Counted from the first letter of the stretch, positions 35,895-44,351 are shown. The stretch: 64,000 nt of DNA from Salinithrix halophila (GCF_042650125.1 NZ_JBHSAP010000009.1:124001-188000); one strand, 5' to 3'. A program made the numbers and translations. Notes: generated by a model not told the origin, from the letters alone.

Positions 35895-35930
35895 GTTAGG
35901 TATCATTTTCCCTGAAAGGAGAGATGCTCA

Positions 35931-36407
35931 TTGGATTTATCGAGGAAAACCATATGGATTACCCTCCTGCTTGCGCTTGCCGTGATCGTCATTGGGTTTG
36001 TTATTTTCAATTCCTTCTATACTTTCTATCGAGTCAACGGCACAAGCATGGAGCCCACATTAAAAAACGGCGAAATTTACTTAGTGGATAAAGGAAACCA
36101 ATCCATCGAACGAGGCGACATCATTGTTTTTCATTCATCACCAGACAACCTTACCTTCATAAAAAGGGTGATCGGTTTACCGGGAGAAAAGGTGGCCATT
36201 CATGAAAACCGTGTTTATATCAACGGAAAAATCTTGCCTGAGCCCTACATTCGGAACCATCCAGCCATTGAAAAACATAAAAGCGTAACGGTCCCCCCTG
36301 ATCATGTCTATGTTTTGGGAGATGACCGTGTAAAAAGTGTGGACAGCCGTCAAATAGGCCCAATTTTCAAAGAAAAAATCATCGGAACTTTCGATACGGG
36401 AAGGTGA
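35931..36407 (+). CDS. lepB: Type I signal peptidase
   Basis: Single-spanning membrane serine-lysine protease of 158 residues that removes signal peptides from exported proteins. The N-terminal hydrophobic helix covers about residues 8-27. The catalytic Ser39 is in TSMEPTL and the general base Lys78 in FIKRVIGLPGE. Box E (GDDRVKSVDSRQIG) is present with an Asp-Arg-Val variation. Translation starts at TTG, seven bases from GGAGAG. It heads a plus-strand block with a Yip1-like protein and the pilin-headed toxin-like protein, suggesting it processes or helps export that protein. Confidence 0.93.
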   Translation: MDLSRKTIWITLLLALAVIVIGFVIFNSFYTFYRVNGTSMEPTLKNGEIYLVDKGNQSIERGDIIVFHSSPDNLTFIKRVIGLPGEKVAIHENRVYINGKILPEPYIRNHPAIEKHKSVTVPPDHVYVLGDDRVKSVDSRQIGPIFKEKIIGTFDTGR

Positions 36408-36413
36408 TCGAAC

Positions 36414-37025
36414 ATGATCGAAACCTTGAAAACAAACTGGATGCGAATTTGGAAAGAGCCTCGCCGTGTGATCTCGGATTTGGTGGACGAAACGACACCC
36501 GCTCTCACCGCTGTTCTCGTGGCCTTGTTCGGGATTACCTTGATCATTGAACACGCCTCTACGCGCAATATGTTAGATACCCTATCGGGCGGCTCCCTTT
36601 TCTTCATCTCCCTGGTGATCGGCCCCCTATTGGGGGCGCTTGGTTGGTTGCTGCTCAGCCTCTTGGCGTTTGGCACCTCTCGTCTGTTTGGGGGGGTGGC
36701 CACCTTCCGGGAAACGCTTAACGCCGTCACCTGGGCAACCATTCCTTACATATCGAAATGGGCGCTTCTCTTTCCCATGCTCTTGATCTTTCGAAGTGAG
36801 CTGTTTACCAAATCGACTCCCATCATGGATGATTCGATGTTCTTACTGCTTCTCCATGTGCTGCTTTCCGTATTGGATATCGCCATGACAGTCCTATTCT
36901 ATATCATCCTGTCTCATATCATCGGGGAAATCAACGGCTTCTCTGCTTGGAAAGGCTTTTTCTCTATAGCACTCATCCCCGCGGCTGTTTTCTTCCTTCT
37001 CATCTTACGAGTGATCCTTTTTTAG
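36414..37025 (+). CDS. Yip1-domain integral membrane protein
   Basis: About 203 residues with five to six hydrophobic helices and the overall layout of bacterial Yip1/YIPF proteins (short amphipathic N-terminus WMRIWKEPRRVISDL, then LIIEHASTRNML and a helix-rich core). Function of bacterial members is unknown. It begins six bases after lepB and ends 11 bases before the toxin-like gene, so the three are one transcript. A role in export or membrane handling of the neighbour is inference only. Confidence 0.8.
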   Translation: MIETLKTNWMRIWKEPRRVISDLVDETTPALTAVLVALFGITLIIEHASTRNMLDTLSGGSLFFISLVIGPLLGALGWLLLSLLAFGTSRLFGGVATFRETLNAVTWATIPYISKWALLFPMLLIFRSELFTKSTPIMDDSMFLLLLHVLLSVLDIAMTVLFYIILSHIIGEINGFSAWKGFFSIALIPAAVFFLLILRVILF

Positions 37026-37036
37026 GGGTGGTCTAG

Positions 37037-38410
37037 TTGAAATATGATCGCTGGTTTCATCGCTTACGGCACACCCTTTCCTCTAAAAAGGGATCCTCGA
37101 CGCTTGAATATGTGATCATCCTCGCAGCAGGTGCACTGTTGGCGATGATTCTCTACTCCACATTATCCGGTAGCTCGGTCCAAAAAGAAATTGAAAACAA
37201 AATCATGCAGGCACTGAATGGCAACCTGACAGCCACACAAGGAGCGGAGAATCCCCCTCCAAAGGAGAAAGCAGAAGAACCACCTACAACAACCCACTCT
37301 CAACAACCCTCCCATGAAGATGAGGACCCCGGATTTTTCGAAGGGCTATGGAACTCCGGTAAAGAAGGGCTAGATGCCACCGGTCAATGGTTTACAGATA
37401 TCTATGAAAAAGACATCAAGGGCATTTGGAATGAACCGGGAGATTATTTGCGTGAAACCATCGGTTGGGAAAGCATCAAAAACTCCTGGAACAAAGCTTG
37501 GGAGGACCCTGGGCAATATTTCTCGGATTCCTGGGATAATACGGTAGAAGGTTGGAACCAATTTTGGGATGATCCGTTAGAAAACTCGGCTAAACTCGTA
37601 TTTGACTGGGATCAGTTCGGAGAGTCCTGGAGCGGAAAAGATGAGAACGGCAACCAAATTCCCATCCTCAATCGGATATGGGGTATGGCAGAAAGCCTAC
37701 CTACCCCGGCAAAAGCGGTTAAAATCGTCAGTATCGCGGACGGCATCTTTGTTCACGATGGGTGCGCCAAAACGAAAAAAGGTAGCGGCAAATGTCCGAA
37801 CGGAAACAATGCGAAGAAAGATGATGAGGACTCCGCCCAGCAAGAAGAAGCCCGCGACATCATCGCAAAGGCGGAAAATGAAGACCAACTCGTCAACGAC
37901 CTGATCGATCAGGACATCGACCAATCCAACCTTTATCAATCGCTGAGCGAACGGTATGATGAAAAGACAGCCAAGGCGATCGCGCAAAATATCGAAAAAG
38001 GCAACGCCTTCAACAAGAAAATGGCATCCAACTACCCGAATAATGAAGTCTACATCGAATCTTCCAGTAAAAGCGGAAAAGTTCGCTTAGATTCGTATAA
38101 CCCCAAGACGGGGGAAATCGTATCGAGAAAGTATACCCAGCTAGCAAAAATCCAACCTCAAACCGCTAAACAGTATATCAATGAGTTGAAAAATAAATAC
38201 CCGGCAGGTGCCAAAATTGCCGATGTTCCCACACAGCGAAAGGGATCAGGACACCAGAATGCGGATCTAGCAGGAGGGGTATTGACCAGAAGCGGACAAA
38301 TGATCTTGGAAGTTCCCGCCCAAAAGGAGAAGGTTCCAAAAGAGATCTTGGATTATGCAAAGAGCAGAAACATCCTGATCAGAGATGAAAATGGAAAGGT
38401 ACTACACTAA
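37037..38410 (+). CDS. Polymorphic-toxin-like protein with Flp-prepilin-like N-terminus
   Basis: The 457-residue product has three parts. Residues 14-43 read as a type IVb (Flp) prepilin signal: basic SSKKG19 followed by SSTLEY, with Glu at +5 and Tyr at +6 relative to the glycine, then a 20-residue hydrophobic helix. Residues ~60-100 are a Pro/Glu linker, and 100-220 a Trp- and Asp-rich repetitive region (WNEPGDYL, WEDPGQYF, WDDPLENS). The C-terminal ~150 residues (LDSYNPKTGEIVSRKYTQ, then INELKNKYPAGAKIADVP) resemble, from memory, the C-terminal nuclease domains of B. subtilis LXG toxins such as YobL and YxiD. A Cys pair in HDGCAKTKKGSGKCP sits before it. Translation starts at TTG. The gene is followed by a probable immunity gene. 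Toxin activity is inferred. Confidence 0.8.
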   Translation: MKYDRWFHRLRHTLSSKKGSSTLEYVIILAAGALLAMILYSTLSGSSVQKEIENKIMQALNGNLTATQGAENPPPKEKAEEPPTTTHSQQPSHEDEDPGFFEGLWNSGKEGLDATGQWFTDIYEKDIKGIWNEPGDYLRETIGWESIKNSWNKAWEDPGQYFSDSWDNTVEGWNQFWDDPLENSAKLVFDWDQFGESWSGKDENGNQIPILNRIWGMAESLPTPAKAVKIVSIADGIFVHDGCAKTKKGSGKCPNGNNAKKDDEDSAQQEEARDIIAKAENEDQLVNDLIDQDIDQSNLYQSLSERYDEKTAKAIAQNIEKGNAFNKKMASNYPNNEVYIESSSKSGKVRLDSYNPKTGEIVSRKYTQLAKIQPQTAKQYINELKNKYPAGAKIADVPTQRKGSGHQNADLAGGVLTRSGQMILEVPAQKEKVPKEILDYAKSRNILIRDENGKVLH

Positions 38411-38428
38411 CAGGAGGATGAGAGCAAA

Positions 38429-38914
38429 ATGAATGTGGAGTTCTACGAACATTGGGGAGCTTATTGGAAAGAGGGGATCAACAAACTATCCTATGAGCAG
38501 GCAAAACAATTTCACCAACAGGAAAAACCCTATGTGGTCATCCTTTCGGGTGGCCATAAACCTCAGTTTATTGTCGGTATAAACTTTAATTATGAAGGGT
38601 ATTTTTGCGAACTACTTCACTTAAACGAAACTCTGGATGCTTATCTAGTTGAAGCTTATGAGGCTCATGGCAACCAATTATTTTTAAAAAATGTGCATGA
38701 AAAGTATTATGACGACAGGGAAATCGATATGGTCACCTACCTTTACGAAGCCGACGGGCGGTACCGGAAGAACTTCTTTATCGACGGTAAGGGAACCAAT
38801 ACTCCAGAATACGGGGAGTGCGATGTCTCCAGTCACTTCCGGGAGATGCTCCAATTCAACCGCTACGACTCCATCCTCCCCGACGAAGCGAAGAAAGGGT
38901 TGCAAGAAGGGTAA
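38429..38914 (+). CDS. Probable immunity protein of the upstream toxin
   Basis: Soluble acidic protein of 161 residues with no signal peptide or membrane helix, beginning 18 bases after the toxin-like gene behind an AGGAGG site. No family is recognised with certainty. Position, size and acidity fit an immunity protein that would neutralise the preceding C-terminal domain. It is the last gene before a strong terminator. Confidence 0.7.
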   Translation: MNVEFYEHWGAYWKEGINKLSYEQAKQFHQQEKPYVVILSGGHKPQFIVGINFNYEGYFCELLHLNETLDAYLVEAYEAHGNQLFLKNVHEKYYDDREIDMVTYLYEADGRYRKNFFIDGKGTNTPEYGECDVSSHFREMLQFNRYDSILPDEAKKGLQEG

Positions 38915-38953
38915 CTCTTTAGGAGTCCGAAAAAGCCTGCACTTGCCTAGATA

Positions 38954-38986
38954 AGGCTGCTGACAAAGTCGGTCAGCAGCCTTTTT
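38954..38986 (+). terminator. Terminator of the lepB-toxin-immunity operon
   Basis: An 11-bp perfect stem AGGCTGCTGAC/GTCAGCAGCCT (38954-38964 with 38972-38982) is followed by five T residues. Confidence 0.9.
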
Positions 38987-39012
38987 CTGTTGAAATCGTT
39001 GTAGCTCAACGG

Positions 39013-39252
39013 TTATTTCTTATTATCCACCTTATATTTAGCCCTCACGTACTCCCTCCATGTCATTCCTCTCGATTTCAAAAACCCATCCGTTAAAACC
39101 CCGGGTATGAGCCATATCAAGCAAGCAATATAGGAACCGGGTATGAGCCGAGAAGAAATTTGGTGTGTAACTTGATCAAAATTAATCATCGTATAGACTA
39201 ATCCAAACAGTAACGGCGTACCCCATAGATAAATCGAATCAGCGATTTTCAT
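39013..39252 (-). CDS. Small hypothetical membrane protein
   Basis: From the ATG at 39252 (GAGGGGG site five bases upstream) the product is 79 residues with two clear hydrophobic helices (YLWGTPLLFGLVYTMI and YIACLIWLIPGVL) and a basic C-terminus. No family is recognised. It lies downstream of the enoyl-CoA hydratase-like gene and faces the toxin operon. Confidence 0.65.
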   Translation of the reverse strand: MKIADSIYLWGTPLLFGLVYTMINFDQVTHQISSRLIPGSYIACLIWLIPGVLTDGFLKSRGMTWREYVRAKYKVDNKK

Positions 39253-39292
39253 TAGAACCCCCTCAATGGGTACAATTCTAAAAAAGATTTTT

Positions 39293-40063
39293 TCACTCCT
39301 TACCCCGAGTTCGGTGCAAAAAAGATTCCACCGCTCGGAGATGTTCCTCGGTTTCCCATAGGACTGCGCATGATTGCGCCTCCCCTGCCACAAGCTCCGC
39401 CCGTGTCTGCCCCTGCCGTGTTTGGTTTGCTAATTGAACATAGGCTTGGATCACGGGAAGCGAAGCCTGGGCCAGTGTCGTGGCAAACCGTTCCACTTCC
39501 TTCTCAAACCCGTCTGCTGGCAGTATTCGGTGAATCCATCCCCAGTCTGCCAGGAGAGAAGCGTCGACTCGCTCCCCTGACAAGAGAAGGTAGAGGGCCT
39601 GATGGCGAGGAAGCTCCTCCAGAAGGCGAGAGCCCCCTCCCCAGCCGGTGGTAATGCCCAGACTGGACTGAATAAATCCAAACCGAGCCCCTTCAGTAGC
39701 AAGACGGAAATCACAGCTGGCGACAATCTCACACCCGCCCCCGACTGCCGTTCCCTGGACAGCCGCTATGGTCGGTTTCCCCCAATCTCTCACCCGTTCC
39801 AGCAGCCTTCCCATCCGGTGCATCACCGGAAATACTTCCTCTTTGCTTTTCAGTTGGTGGAATTCCCCTAGATCCCCGCCAGAGACGAAGGTGCGCTCAT
39901 CACCGACAAAGACGAGTACCTTCACGTCCTCATCCTCGGATAGAACCGTCAGTTGTTCTTCCAATTCCGCCATCATCTGAATATTGACAGCGTTCCTTAC
40001 CGCAGGGCGATGAAAGCGGATCCATGCGATACCGTGCCGCTTCCATGTTTGAATCGTTTCCAA
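39293..40063 (-). CDS. Enoyl-CoA hydratase/isomerase family protein
   Basis: Crotonase fold with oxyanion segments TFVSGGDLGEF and GTAVGGGCEIVASCDFRL and the region FGFIQSSLGITTGWGGG. The glutamates typical of hydratases are replaced here by Gln-Ser, so it may be an isomerase, thioesterase or hydrolase-type member. TTG at 40063 lies eight bases from GGGAGG and gives 256 residues; the GTG at 40108 lacks a good site. Not part of the yng operon. Confidence 0.85.
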   Translation of the reverse strand: METIQTWKRHGIAWIRFHRPAVRNAVNIQMMAELEEQLTVLSEDEDVKVLVFVGDERTFVSGGDLGEFHQLKSKEEVFPVMHRMGRLLERVRDWGKPTIAAVQGTAVGGGCEIVASCDFRLATEGARFGFIQSSLGITTGWGGGSRLLEELPRHQALYLLLSGERVDASLLADWGWIHRILPADGFEKEVERFATTLAQASLPVIQAYVQLANQTRQGQTRAELVAGEAQSCAVLWETEEHLRAVESFLHRTRGKE

Positions 40064-40121
40064 AGGACCTTCCTCCCGTAACAAGAATTCCTGACCGTTT
40101 GATGACACAAACTACAAAGGC

Positions 40122-40150
40122 TTGAACCCCTTTTTTTCGAGGGTTATAAT
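40122..40150 (+). promoter_or_regulatory. Sigma-A promoter of the DUF2626 gene
   Basis: TTGAAC (40122-40127) and TATAAT (40145-40150) are separated by exactly 17 bp. The start codon of the downstream gene lies about 130 bases further on, leaving a long untranslated leader with no structure I can name. Confidence 0.65.
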
Positions 40151-40280
40151 GTGTTATGACAATCGCAAGCTGATGAGTAACGCACGATCCCTGCAGCCAC
40201 GAGCATTGGGAACGGGCATGCACGGCTGTCATACCCTCATCGAAACGTTGATCTTGCAGGCTTAAAGGAGTTGGCTGTAC

Positions 40281-40508
40281 ATGGACCGCATGTTTCGGGT
40301 TTTGGGTTTCTGGTGTTTGGTCATGGGCCTCATGTTCATGGCGGGCCACATGAATATCCTGGCCGGTCTTTTCTACGCCCAGGCCGCCCTCTTCATCGTG
40401 CTGGGTTACATGCGTTATACGGAACGCACCTATATGTTGATGTTCGGCGGCTACATGGTTCTTGCCTTTATCGGAATCGTCTACTGGTCCTTTTTCCAAG
40501 TGGGTTGA
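40281..40508 (+). CDS. DUF2626 family small membrane protein (YqgY-like)
   Basis: 75-residue hydrophobic protein with three predicted helices and a methionine-rich first half (LVMGLMFMAGHMNILAGLFY). The sequence matches my recollection of the Bacillales DUF2626/YqgY family, of unknown function. The ATG follows AAAGGAG. The gene has its own promoter and terminator. Confidence 0.88.
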   Translation: MDRMFRVLGFWCLVMGLMFMAGHMNILAGLFYAQAALFIVLGYMRYTERTYMLMFGGYMVLAFIGIVYWSFFQVG

Positions 40509-40522
40509 AACCGGCTTCTCGG

Positions 40523-40552
40523 AAAAAAGCTCCCCCTCCGGGGAGCTTTTTT
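40523..40552. terminator. Bidirectional terminator
   Basis: A 13-bp perfect stem AAAAAAGCTCCCC/GGGGAGCTTTTTT (40523-40535 with 40540-40552) ends both the DUF2626 gene and the convergent methyltransferase gene. Confidence 0.95.
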
Positions 40553-40570
40553 CCTATCCGGCACCTTCGA

Positions 40571-41707
40571 TCAGAGAGATTCCTCTCCAGGAGCGAGGAA
40601 GTCCGCCGGGATCAGCTGTCCTTTGGCTTGGATTAGCACACGGAATTGCTCTCCCATCCCGCCGGGCAGGGCGAGCTGTCGCAAGGAACGGATCCGCTTC
40701 GCTTCCGGGCTGAAGGGATCCGCATCGGAAGGCGGCGTTAGCTCCTCCAGGATGCCGGCTTCCAGTAGGAAACGGGATTGACTGCCGTACCATTGAGGGA
40801 ACAGTCCCGCCTCCTCCCCCCAGCGGCGGAGTGCGGTGAAACAAACATCCGCCGTGAGATCCGTCTCCCCCGGTTGAGAAAGAAGATCCGTGACCAACCG
40901 ATGCTTACGGAACCCGCGGAGGGTCCCTTCCCTACGCAGAGGAGAGTCCAATTCCAGCGATGTGCCACCGTAGTCGATCGTTAGCAGGATTCCTTGCTCC
41001 AGCCAGCCGCCGATCTGTTGAATCCATTCACGGGCGGCGAGGGGCACCTCCGCTTCACCGCCCTCGACGAGGTTCCTCCCCGATTCCGCGAAATAGGCGG
41101 CCAGCTCCGGCCGGGAAAGGGGACCTTCCACCTCTTCCAGGTGCGTATCTTGAGTATTCCAGGTTACATATATCTCTCGGAGACAGCCTTCCCGCTTTCG
41201 CACCCGATGAACAGGGAAGGCATCCACCAGTTCGTTGCTAAACAGGATAGCGGGGGTACCGGCGGGGATGGTCTCCACTGAATCGATCCACTGAACCTCC
41301 CAGGGGGAGTTCTTCAGGCGCTCCCGTTGCAATCGGCGGTGGTATGAGCTGGTTTCGATCATCCAGTACACGGGAGGGTGGGACAACCCTCTTTGAGCAA
41401 GTCCTCGAATTACTTGTTCCGCCAGCCTCCCATCCCCGCCCCCCATCTCCACAACCGCCCAGGGACGATCAGTTGGAAATCTGCGGGCCAGCCTCCCAAT
41501 CACTCGGCTCAAAGTGAGTCCGAAGAGCTCCCCCGCGTAGGGGCTGGTGAAAAAATCCCCCTCTCGTCCGATCTTCCGTCCTTCCCGCCGATAATATCCC
41601 CAGCGGGGGTGGTAGAGAGCCTGCTCCATGAAACGAGCGAAAGGGATTCTTTTGTTCGGGGAAGACCAGATTTCCTCCACGATCGCTCCCAACAACTTAC
41701 CGGCCAT
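40571..41707 (-). CDS. Class I SAM-dependent methyltransferase, MidA/NDUFAF7 (DUF185) family
   Basis: 378 residues. The N-terminal FARFMEQALYHPRWGYYRR is the hallmark of the DUF185/MidA family, followed by the FFTSPYAGELFG block and the SAM loop VVEMGGGDGRLAEQVI. Mitochondrial NDUFAF7 methylates an arginine of complex I; bacterial substrates are not established. The ATG follows GGGGGGAAGGGA. It begins 12 bases after the cysteine synthase gene, probably co-transcribed. Confidence 0.88.
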   Translation of the reverse strand: MAGKLLGAIVEEIWSSPNKRIPFARFMEQALYHPRWGYYRREGRKIGREGDFFTSPYAGELFGLTLSRVIGRLARRFPTDRPWAVVEMGGGDGRLAEQVIRGLAQRGLSHPPVYWMIETSSYHRRLQRERLKNSPWEVQWIDSVETIPAGTPAILFSNELVDAFPVHRVRKREGCLREIYVTWNTQDTHLEEVEGPLSRPELAAYFAESGRNLVEGGEAEVPLAAREWIQQIGGWLEQGILLTIDYGGTSLELDSPLRREGTLRGFRKHRLVTDLLSQPGETDLTADVCFTALRRWGEEAGLFPQWYGSQSRFLLEAGILEELTPPSDADPFSPEAKRIRSLRQLALPGGMGEQFRVLIQAKGQLIPADFLAPGEESL

Positions 41708-41719
41708 TCCCTTCCCCCC

Positions 41720-42685
41720 TTAGGTGAACAGATCCGTGCTGAGATATCGCTCTCCCGTATCAGGGGCCATACAAACCACCCGTTTTCCAGCCCCAAGGCG
41801 CCGAGCCGTCTGTAAAGCAGCCCAAACCGAAGCACCAGAGGAAGGACCCACCAAGATTCCTTCTTCTCGAGCCATGCGACGGGCCGTTTCAGCGGCGTCC
41901 TCATCGGTGACGTGGAAGATCTCATCATAAACTTCACGGTTCAGGATCTGCGGTACAAAACCAGGGCTTGTCCCGGGAATTTTGTGAGAACCGGGCTCCC
42001 CGCCAGCCAACACTGGAGAACCTGCCGGCTCCACCACCGCAACATGAAGACCGGGAATCTTTTGTTTCAGGATCTCGCCCGTCCCGGTGATGGTGCCTCC
42101 AGTTCCTGAGGTGGCTACAAAAGCATCGAACTGTCCCTCCGTCTGCTCCAGGATCTCTGGGGCGGTCGTCCGCCTGTGTACTTCTGGGTTAGCCTGGTTT
42201 TCAAACTGGAGCGGCATAAAAGAGTTGGGAATATCGGCCATGATCTCCTTCGCTTTCCGGATCGCTCCGGGCATCCGTTCGGAACCGGGGGAGAGAGCCA
42301 CTTCCGCCCCATAGGCTTTCAAAATGTTGATCCGTTCCCCGCTCATCGAGTCGGGCATGACCAAGATGGTACGATATCCCCGTGCAGCGCCGACGAGGGC
42401 CAATCCGATCCCCGTATTGCCGCTTGTAGGTTCCACAATCGTGAAGCCCGGCTTTAAAAGGCCCGCCTCTTCCGCCTGCTGGATCATGTTGAGGGCCGTC
42501 CGGTCTTTAACGCTGCCTCCGGGGTTGAAATACTCCAACTTGACGAAGACTTCCGCGTCATCCTCTCCCAGGAGACGATTCAACCGAACCAAGGGAGTCT
42601 TGCCCACCAAATCGGTAATCCGGTCTGCCGGGTACGGGAAGGGTACGGAGGCATCCCCATTTAGCTCTCGACGGGTCCCGTCCAT
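41720..42685 (-). CDS. Cysteine synthase family PLP enzyme
   Basis: Fold type II PLP enzyme of 321 residues making cysteine from O-acetylserine (or a related sulfur-transfer reaction). Lys60 in NPGGSVKDR binds PLP, TSGNTGIGLALVGAA is the substrate loop, and GTGGTITGTGE binds phosphate. The ATG at 42685 overlaps the rhodanese gene by 25 bases. Linkage with a rhodanese supports a sulfur-metabolism role, but whether it is CysK or a paralogue cannot be decided. Confidence 0.92.
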   Translation of the reverse strand: MDGTRRELNGDASVPFPYPADRITDLVGKTPLVRLNRLLGEDDAEVFVKLEYFNPGGSVKDRTALNMIQQAEEAGLLKPGFTIVEPTSGNTGIGLALVGAARGYRTILVMPDSMSGERINILKAYGAEVALSPGSERMPGAIRKAKEIMADIPNSFMPLQFENQANPEVHRRTTAPEILEQTEGQFDAFVATSGTGGTITGTGEILKQKIPGLHVAVVEPAGSPVLAGGEPGSHKIPGTSPGFVPQILNREVYDEIFHVTDEDAAETARRMAREEGILVGPSSGASVWAALQTARRLGAGKRVVCMAPDTGERYLSTDLFT

Positions 42686-42987
42686 TCCAACATCCCCCCT
42701 TTGAGATTAACCAGGCGGGTAAATCCTTTATCCGCTAAGGTGTGGGCGGCGATCACGCTCCGGCGGCCGCTCCGACAGATGAGGAGGATCTCCTTCTCCT
42801 TCATTTCGGCCAATTCCCCATGGCGTTCCTCCATCTCGTCAAAAGGAATATGCCTTGCTCCGGGAATGTGTCCTTCTCCGTATTCTGCATCGGTGCGTAC
42901 ATCGACCCAAACGTAGCGGTTCCGGTCACGATCGAAAGTTTGGCTTAAGTCTTTTGCTTCCACATCCGTGTATACTGAATCAGCCAT
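42661..42987 (-). CDS. Rhodanese-like domain protein
   Basis: Single rhodanese domain of 108 residues. The active-site loop CRSGRRS holds the catalytic Cys71, and the N-terminal WVDVRTDAEYGEGHIPGA is typical. ATG at 42987 or the TTG at 42996 could be the start. It probably carries sulfane sulfur; its overlap with the cysteine synthase gene suggests a shared pathway. Confidence 0.92.
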   Translation of the reverse strand: MADSVYTDVEAKDLSQTFDRDRNRYVWVDVRTDAEYGEGHIPGARHIPFDEMEERHGELAEMKEKEILLICRSGRRSVIAAHTLADKGFTRLVNLKGGMLEWTGPVES

Positions 42988-43072
42988 CTCATCCAACGCC
43001 TCCCGTTTATTTTGCTCTATTTATTCATGATATCACGTCATTTTCGGTGTGAAAACGGAAGAGACCCGCCCC

Positions 43073-43603
43073 TTATCGGGACAAGGCCTCCCTCGTATAC
43101 CCTTCGAGCTGCCCTTCATCCATTTGTCCATTCACCTTCCGGATCACCTTTCCGTTTTTGTCGATAAAGACGGAGAAAGGAATCGGCCCAACCCGATAGA
43201 GCTTGGTTACCCGCCGGTCCGAATCCAGGAGAATGGGAAAGTCCAATTCCAATTGGCGAGCAAAACCGGAAACGGAAACCTTGGTTTCAGCGATGTTCAC
43301 CCCTACCACCTGAAAGCCCTTCTCTTTATATTTGTCAGAGACGTTTTGGATGGCGGGCATCTCTTTCCGGCACGGCTTGCACCATGTAGCCCAGAAGTTG
43401 ACCAGGACGGTTTTTCCCCTTAGATCACTCAGCTTGAGCTCTTCACCCTCCAGGGTCTTCAGAGCAAAGTCCGGAGCCTGCTCTCCCACCTCTGGTCCTA
43501 ATTCCTTCTCCTCGTAAAAAGCCTGGTAGAGGGCAGCACCGATCAGAACCACCATCGTTAGCATCAACGTGCGCCGCACCCAGTATCGTGTCTTTTTCTC
43601 CAT
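43073..43603 (-). CDS. resA: ResA-like thiol-disulfide oxidoreductase
   Basis: Membrane-anchored thioredoxin-fold protein of 176 residues. One N-terminal helix (about residues 10-28) is followed by the thioredoxin domain with the active site WCKPCRKEMP (Cys75 and Cys78). It would reduce apocytochrome c cysteines outside the membrane, receiving electrons from CcdA encoded directly upstream. The ATG at 43603 after AGGTGA gives a ResA-like length; the longer frame overlaps ccdA. Confidence 0.88.
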   Translation of the reverse strand: MEKKTRYWVRRTLMLTMVVLIGAALYQAFYEEKELGPEVGEQAPDFALKTLEGEELKLSDLRGKTVLVNFWATWCKPCRKEMPAIQNVSDKYKEKGFQVVGVNIAETKVSVSGFARQLELDFPILLDSDRRVTKLYRVGPIPFSVFIDKNGKVIRKVNGQMDEGQLEGYTREALSR

Positions 43604-43637
43604 TCCATTCACCTGCTTGTTGAGAAAATCCCCGATT

Positions 43638-44351
43638 TCAGAAGCCTTGAAAACCACCGAACAGATCCGTCAGCCAGATAGTGATTACCGTCAATTGATC
43701 AAAATACAGGAGCACTCCCATCAACACCATCAACGCTCCCCCCGCTTTCATCAGCCGATCGGAATATTTCAGGATCCAGCGGGTACGCCCGATAAAGAAA
43801 GCCATGAGAAAGAACGGAATGGCGAAACCCAGGGTGTAGGCCGTGATATAGCCGATTCCCGCGGTCGGGTTGGAGGCAGCCAGGGAAAGGACAGCCACCA
43901 GGATCGGTCCTACACAGGGAGTCCAACCGGCGGCAAAACCGATCCCAATCAACGTGGACCCGAGGTAACCCCAACGCCTGCCACCTACCTCCAACCGTTT
44001 CTGCCGCATCATAAATTGAGGTCTGAAAATCCCCAATAAAAAGAGGCCCATGGCAGCGACCAGGACACCCCCCAGCATACGGATCAGGTCCTGATAGCGG
44101 GCGAATGCTTCACCAAGCCAACTGGCGGAAAAGCCGAGAACGAAAAAAATGATCGAAAAACCGAGGATAAAAAAGAACGTGTGTAATATGGCGGCCCGTT
44201 TCAGCTGTGGGGGCCGGGTTTGGTCCTGAAGCTGACTGACGGACATGCCCGTGATATAAGACAAATAAGACGGATACAGGGGGAGACAGCAGGGGGAGAT
44301 AAAAGAAAGCACCCCCGCCCCAAAGGCCACCCCGATGTTGAGGTCCGCCAT
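43638..44351 (-). CDS. ccdA: Cytochrome c biogenesis protein CcdA
   Basis: Six-helix membrane protein of 237 residues that moves reducing equivalents across the membrane. The two half-repeats each carry a Cys motif, SFISPCCLPLYPSYLSY near residue 20 and GWTPCVGPIL near residue 145. The first motif has two adjacent Cys residues. The ATG at 44351 follows AAAGGAGG by seven bases. It lies between two thioredoxin-like genes that are likely its partners. Confidence 0.94.
   Translation of the reverse strand: MADLNIGVAFGAGVLSFISPCCLPLYPSYLSYITGMSVSQLQDQTRPPQLKRAAILHTFFFILGFSIIFFVLGFSASWLGEAFARYQDLIRMLGGVLVAAMGLFLLGIFRPQFMMRQKRLEVGGRRWGYLGSTLIGIGFAAGWTPCVGPILVAVLSLAASNPTAGIGYITAYTLGFAIPFFLMAFFIGRTRWILKYSDRLMKAGGALMVLMGVLLYFDQLTVITIWLTDLFGGFQGF

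Larger units (their letters stand above)
35118..35930. other. Gene-poor stretch between gerR and lepB
   Basis: No gene is recognised in these 813 bases. They hold the upstream region of gerR, a 61-codon GTG-start frame (35324-35509) with no recognisable similarity, a 12-bp palindrome TTTCAATTGAAA at 35599-35610, a direct repeat TGTCAAAACC (35638-35647 and 35676-35685), a strong hairpin at 35733-35773 and the promoter of the following operon. It marks the point where the order departs from B. subtilis and may be a decayed insertion, but no transposase remnant or terminal repeat is identifiable. Confidence 0.6.

Noticed and set aside
36414..37025. Yip1-like protein as a type VII secretion component
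   Set aside because: No EssA/EssB/YukD-like features or FtsK-type ATPase nearby; only a general Yip1-like membrane protein can be supported.
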